From Deltaproteobacteria bacterium (GTDB lineage Bacteria; Desulfobacterota; DSM-4660; Desulfatiglandales; HGW-15), in NCBI GenBank assembly GCA_021737245.1, contig JAIPEI010000144.1, positions 1 to 8,348 of the forward strand: a stretch of 8,348 nucleotides of DNA, read 5' to 3'. The notes under the pieces are model-generated. The model saw nothing but the letters and a program-made list of their open reading frames with translations. It had not been told where the DNA came from and searched no databases. The position numbers and the translations under genes are program-made. Shown piece by piece: positions 6,131-8,348 of this stretch. How positions within the stretch are numbered: the stretch's first letter is position 1; every line of letters starts with the position of its first letter.

Positions 6131-6159
6131 AATCTACCGGAAAGCGCCGGACCGGTCAA
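6131..6159 (-). promoter_or_regulatory. Candidate promoter of the BON gene
   Basis: On the minus strand TTGACC (6154-6159, five of six) and TAGATT (6131-6136, four of six) are 17 nt apart. The predicted start near 6124 gives a leader of about 63 nt before the ATG at 6061. The region is shared with the divergent DUF169 gene. Confidence 0.45.
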
Positions 6160-6192
6160 CAAAAGGAGGGCCGTAGAAGCACCGTGTCTCGC

Positions 6193-6269
6193 GTTTCGGA
6201 CTGGAAACCGGATTCGAACCCGCGGCGGCGATTTGCGTGCCGTTTCGAGTTGGGATATGATGGAAACGG
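6193..6269 (+). promoter_or_regulatory. Candidate promoter and paired dyads upstream of the DUF169 gene
   Basis: TTGCGT (6233-6238) and TATGAT (6256-6261) are 17 nt apart on the plus strand. The -10 is good and the -35 weak, predicting a start near 6268. Two similar dyads lie here: GTTTC/GAAAC at 6193-6197 and 6204-6208, and CCGTTTC/GAAACGG at 6240-6246 and 6263-6269. The second encloses the -10, so a protein bound there would affect RNA polymerase directly. The rest of the 300-bp gap 6062-6361 shows only the BON promoter and an isolated tRNA T-arm-like 12-mer. Confidence 0.35.
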
Positions 6270-6361
6270 TTCTCATCCGGACAGGTCTTAAACGACAACC
6301 TGCCGATTTTCGCTTTGATTCCAGCCCGCCCCCATTGGGGTCGGAGGAAAGGAGTCACACC

Positions 6362-7189
6362 ATGAAGAGCCGAATCGCCGAAGCCCTGAAGCTCAAGCAC
6401 GCCCCGGTCGCCCTGATCTGGACCGACGAGATCCCGGAAAACGCCATGCAGTTCAAGGAGGGCAAGTGGGGGTGCGTCATGTGGCTGGTCTCGGCGGCGG
6501 CCAAGGGAAAGACCGCCGCCGCCGACCGGAAGACCTTCGGATGCTTCGGCGGGGGCGTGGGCCTGGGGTTCGGCAACCGGTATCTTAACTTCCCCGGCGG
6601 TGAGGAGGGTTTCTGCCGCTTCCTTTCCTCGGGAAACCTGGAGACCGAGGAGGGACGCCGCGTAGCCGAACAGGTCAAGCCTTTCATGCGCGAGGAGTCC
6701 TACGACAACTTTCTGCACGGAGAGCGGTACGTGGAGACCCCGGAGAAGGTCCGCCGTTTCATGGAGAGCCTGCCCATGCGCGACATACCCGCCGAATACG
6801 TTCTGTTCAAGCCGTTGGACGCGGTGGACCGGGAGCGCGAGAACCTGCGCACCGTCGTCTTTTTCGCCGACGCGGACCAGATCTCGGCCCTGGTGGTGCT
6901 GGCCAACTACGGCCGGGGGGACAACGAGAACGTGTCCATCCCCTACGCCGCGGGCTGCCAGACCCTCGGCATCTACCCCTATCAGGAGGCGGAGCGGGAG
7001 AGACCGAGGGCCGTGGTGGGGCTCACCGATCTCTCGGCGCGCCTCTACGCCCGAAAACAACTGGGGGACGGTCTCCTGACCTTTGCCGTGCCTCCGGCCA
7101 TGCTCGACGAGATGGAGGGGAACGTGGAAGGGTCCTTCCTGGAGCGCCACACGTGGCGGGCGCTGGTGCAGGCCAAAGAACCCTCGTAG
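6362..7189 (+). CDS. DUF169 family protein
   Basis: This is a 275-residue soluble protein with no signal peptide or membrane helix. It matches my memory of the DUF169 (PF02596) family: LKLKHAPVALIWTDEIP at 9-25, GCFGGGVGLGFG at 60-71 and AGCQTLGIYPYQE at 197-209. Four cysteines (38, 61, 85, 199) include ones inside the most conserved-looking segments, so a metal, cofactor or redox role is possible; the family's function is not established. The frame is open further upstream (from 6122), but the ATG at 6362 is preferred because the purine-rich GGAGGAAAGGAG lies just upstream and homology-like sequence begins at once. It stands alone on the plus strand and converges on epmA with 4 bp between stop codons. 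No terminator is seen between them, so antisense read-through is likely. Confidence 0.85.
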   Translation: MKSRIAEALKLKHAPVALIWTDEIPENAMQFKEGKWGCVMWLVSAAAKGKTAAADRKTFGCFGGGVGLGFGNRYLNFPGGEEGFCRFLSSGNLETEEGRRVAEQVKPFMREESYDNFLHGERYVETPEKVRRFMESLPMRDIPAEYVLFKPLDAVDRERENLRTVVFFADADQISALVVLANYGRGDNENVSIPYAAGCQTLGIYPYQEAERERPRAVVGLTDLSARLYARKQLGDGLLTFAVPPAMLDEMEGNVEGSFLERHTWRALVQAKEPS

Positions 7190-7193
7190 GCCC

Positions 7194-8105
7194 CTACCCG
7201 TCCTCCGGGGTGAACGCCACCACGTCGTCGATGCGTGCGGAGTCGGTCAGGATCATGGCCAGCCGGTCGATTCCCAGGGCCATGCCCGCGGCGTCGGGCA
7301 TGCGGCCCAGGGCCTCCAGAAAGGCCTCGGGGATGGAAAACGTCCTGCGGCCCAGCCGTTTCCGTTCCTCGACATCCCGTTCGAACCGCTGCCGCTGCTC
7401 CTCCGGGTCCGTGAGCTCGGAGAACCCGTTGGCGATCTCCAGCCCGCCCAGGTAGAGCTCCACCCGCTCGCACACCTCCGGTGCGTCCGGCTTCAACCGC
7501 GCCAGGCTCGCCATGGAGGCCGGGTAGTCGTGAAGGAAGGTGGGTCTGGGGGTGCCCAGCCGGGGCTCCACATGAACCACCAGGTCCTCCTCGAACCGGC
7601 CGGCCGGCATCGCCCTTTCCAGCGGTTCCGGGGCATGGCGGTCAAACGCCTCGGCCACGGTGATCCGATCCCACGGCCCTTCCAGGTCGATCTCCCGCCC
7701 CTGATACCGTATGGACGAGGAACCGAGATCCCGTGCCGCGGTCCGGATCATGACCTCGCACGTCTCCATGAGCCCCCGGTAGTCCGTTCCGGCGCAGTAC
7801 CACTCCAGCAGGGTGAACTCCCGCAGGTGGCGATCGCCCCGCTCCCGATCCCGAAAGCAGTGTGCGATCTGGAAGATCCGGGGATGGCCGGCTGCGAGGA
7901 GCCGTTTCATGTAAAGCTCGGGCGAGGGATGCAGCACTCCGTGCGCCGTCTCGATGAAGCGGATGTGCGCCTCCGGGATCGGCGCCGGGACGAGGTGGGG
8001 CGTCTCCACCTCCAGATAGCCTCGTTCGAAAAAAAACCCCCGGATTGCCGCAAGCATGCTTGCGCGCAGATGGAGGTTTCGCTTCTTTCGAGGGGGGAGA
8101 TCCAC
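7194..8105 (-). CDS. epmA: EF-P--(R)-beta-lysine ligase EpmA (GenX/PoxA)
   Basis: This is a stand-alone class II lysyl-tRNA-synthetase-like enzyme (303 residues) that attaches (R)-beta-lysine to a conserved lysine of elongation factor P. All three class II motifs are present: motif 1 FFERGYLEVETP at 25-36, motif 2 FQIAHCFRDRERGDRH at 78-93 with EFTLLEWY at 96-103, and motif 3 GMALGIDRLAMIL at 274-286. The Ala in MALGIDR (276) is the EpmA-type residue where LysRS usually has Gly. There is no anticodon-binding domain, which separates it from LysS. NGFSELTD (226-233) is also typical. The start is GTG; no other in-frame start lies between it and an upstream stop. It begins 16 bp after the efp stop, so the two are surely co-transcribed. 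At 93-97 HLREF replaces the usual H-N-P-E-F. Confidence 0.93.
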   Translation of the reverse strand: MDLPPRKKRNLHLRASMLAAIRGFFFERGYLEVETPHLVPAPIPEAHIRFIETAHGVLHPSPELYMKRLLAAGHPRIFQIAHCFRDRERGDRHLREFTLLEWYCAGTDYRGLMETCEVMIRTAARDLGSSSIRYQGREIDLEGPWDRITVAEAFDRHAPEPLERAMPAGRFEEDLVVHVEPRLGTPRPTFLHDYPASMASLARLKPDAPEVCERVELYLGGLEIANGFSELTDPEEQRQRFERDVEERKRLGRRTFSIPEAFLEALGRMPDAAGMALGIDRLAMILTDSARIDDVVAFTPEDG

Positions 8106-8121
8106 CGAGCCGGCGTCCCGC

Positions 8122-8348
8122 CTACTCTTTCACGCGGGTCACATATTCCCCGGTCCGCGTATCCAGGGTGATGCGGGTGCCTTCCTCGACAAAGGGCGGG
8201 ACCCGAAGCGTGTACCCCGTCTCCAGGGTCACGGGCTTGCTGTCCCCGGAGACCGAGTCGCCCTTGACCCAGGGGTCGGCCTGGGTCACGGTGAGACCCA
8301 CGAAGTTGGGCAGGGTGATTCCGATGGGCGTGGTCTCGAAAAACAGGA
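8122..8348 (-). CDS. efp: Elongation factor P, C-terminal 74 residues (gene runs off the right edge)
   Basis: EF-P binds stalled ribosomes and speeds peptide bond formation at polyproline stretches. The visible part is the end of domain II and all of domain III. It includes LPNFVGLTV, the ADPWVKGDSVSGDSKPVTLETG region (with the family's G-D and K-P-x-T-L-E-T-G pattern) and the near-universal ending LDTRTGEYVTRVKE. The domain I loop carrying the modified lysine lies beyond the window, so a beta-lysylatable Lys cannot be confirmed here. The gene is immediately upstream of epmA on the same strand, a functional pairing of substrate and modifying enzyme. Confidence 0.96.
   Translation of the reverse strand, partial: LFFETTPIGITLPNFVGLTVTQADPWVKGDSVSGDSKPVTLETGYTLRVPPFVEEGTRITLDTRTGEYVTRVKE

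Noticed and set aside
6210..6221. GGGTTCGAATCC on the minus strand, identical to a tRNA T-arm core
   Set aside because: No matching T-stem, anticodon stem or acceptor stem can be built around it; a CCA-like triplet is at the wrong distance. Chance or a tiny remnant.
6134..7150. 338-codon minus-strand frame opposite the DUF169 gene
   Set aside because: It is an antisense shadow of a gene with a strong ribosome site and family motifs; it has no ribosome site or motif of its own.
7190..7193. Possible bidirectional terminator between the DUF169 gene and epmA
   Set aside because: Only 4 bp separate the stops and no stem with flanking T/A runs is visible around them.
7083..8171. 362-codon plus-strand frame opposite epmA
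   Set aside because: It is antisense to an enzyme with all class II motifs; its composition is typical of GC-rich shadow frames.

Overview
The window is a GC-rich bacterial chromosomal segment. Long spurious reading frames lie opposite almost every real gene. The gene content fits a Gram-negative, diderm bacterium: an Mla/Mce-type lipid transport operon with two outer-envelope lipoproteins, and an EF-P/EpmA pair. Gene order, codon use and a DUF169 protein make a Desulfobacterota (former Deltaproteobacteria) member my best guess. That is inference from style, not from a marker gene.

Layout, left to right. At 1-39 is the first 13 codons of an unidentified minus-strand gene with a good ribosome binding site. 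From 5440 down to 232 the minus strand carries one apparent transcription unit: a membrane protein with cyclic-nucleotide-binding and PAS domains, then a STAS-MlaE permease, the MlaF ATPase, the MlaD MCE-domain protein and a PqiC-like lipoprotein. A convincing sigma70-type promoter lies at 5612-5640 and leaves a leader of about 165 nt with hairpin potential. A 161-bp polypurine/polypyrimidine tract separates mlaE from mlaF. At 5747-6061 (minus) is a small BON-domain lipoprotein with its own candidate promoter. At 6362-7189 (plus) is a DUF169 protein. It converges, 4 bp from stop to stop, on epmA (7194-8105, minus), which follows the truncated efp gene (8122 to the window edge, minus).

How the genes fit together. 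MlaE, MlaF and MlaD make an inner-membrane ABC complex that moves lipids between the membranes. The PqiC-like lipoprotein is the likely outer-membrane partner. No MlaC or MlaA is present. The upstream CNB-PAS-membrane protein has no kinase, cyclase or DNA-binding output and a predicted extracytoplasmic C-terminal domain. It is the most unusual gene here and may be a dedicated regulator of the transporter. EpmA adds beta-lysine to the conserved lysine of EF-P, so that pair is a housekeeping translation unit unrelated to the transporter.

I see no canonical U-tract terminator, tRNA, rRNA, CRISPR array or insertion sequence.
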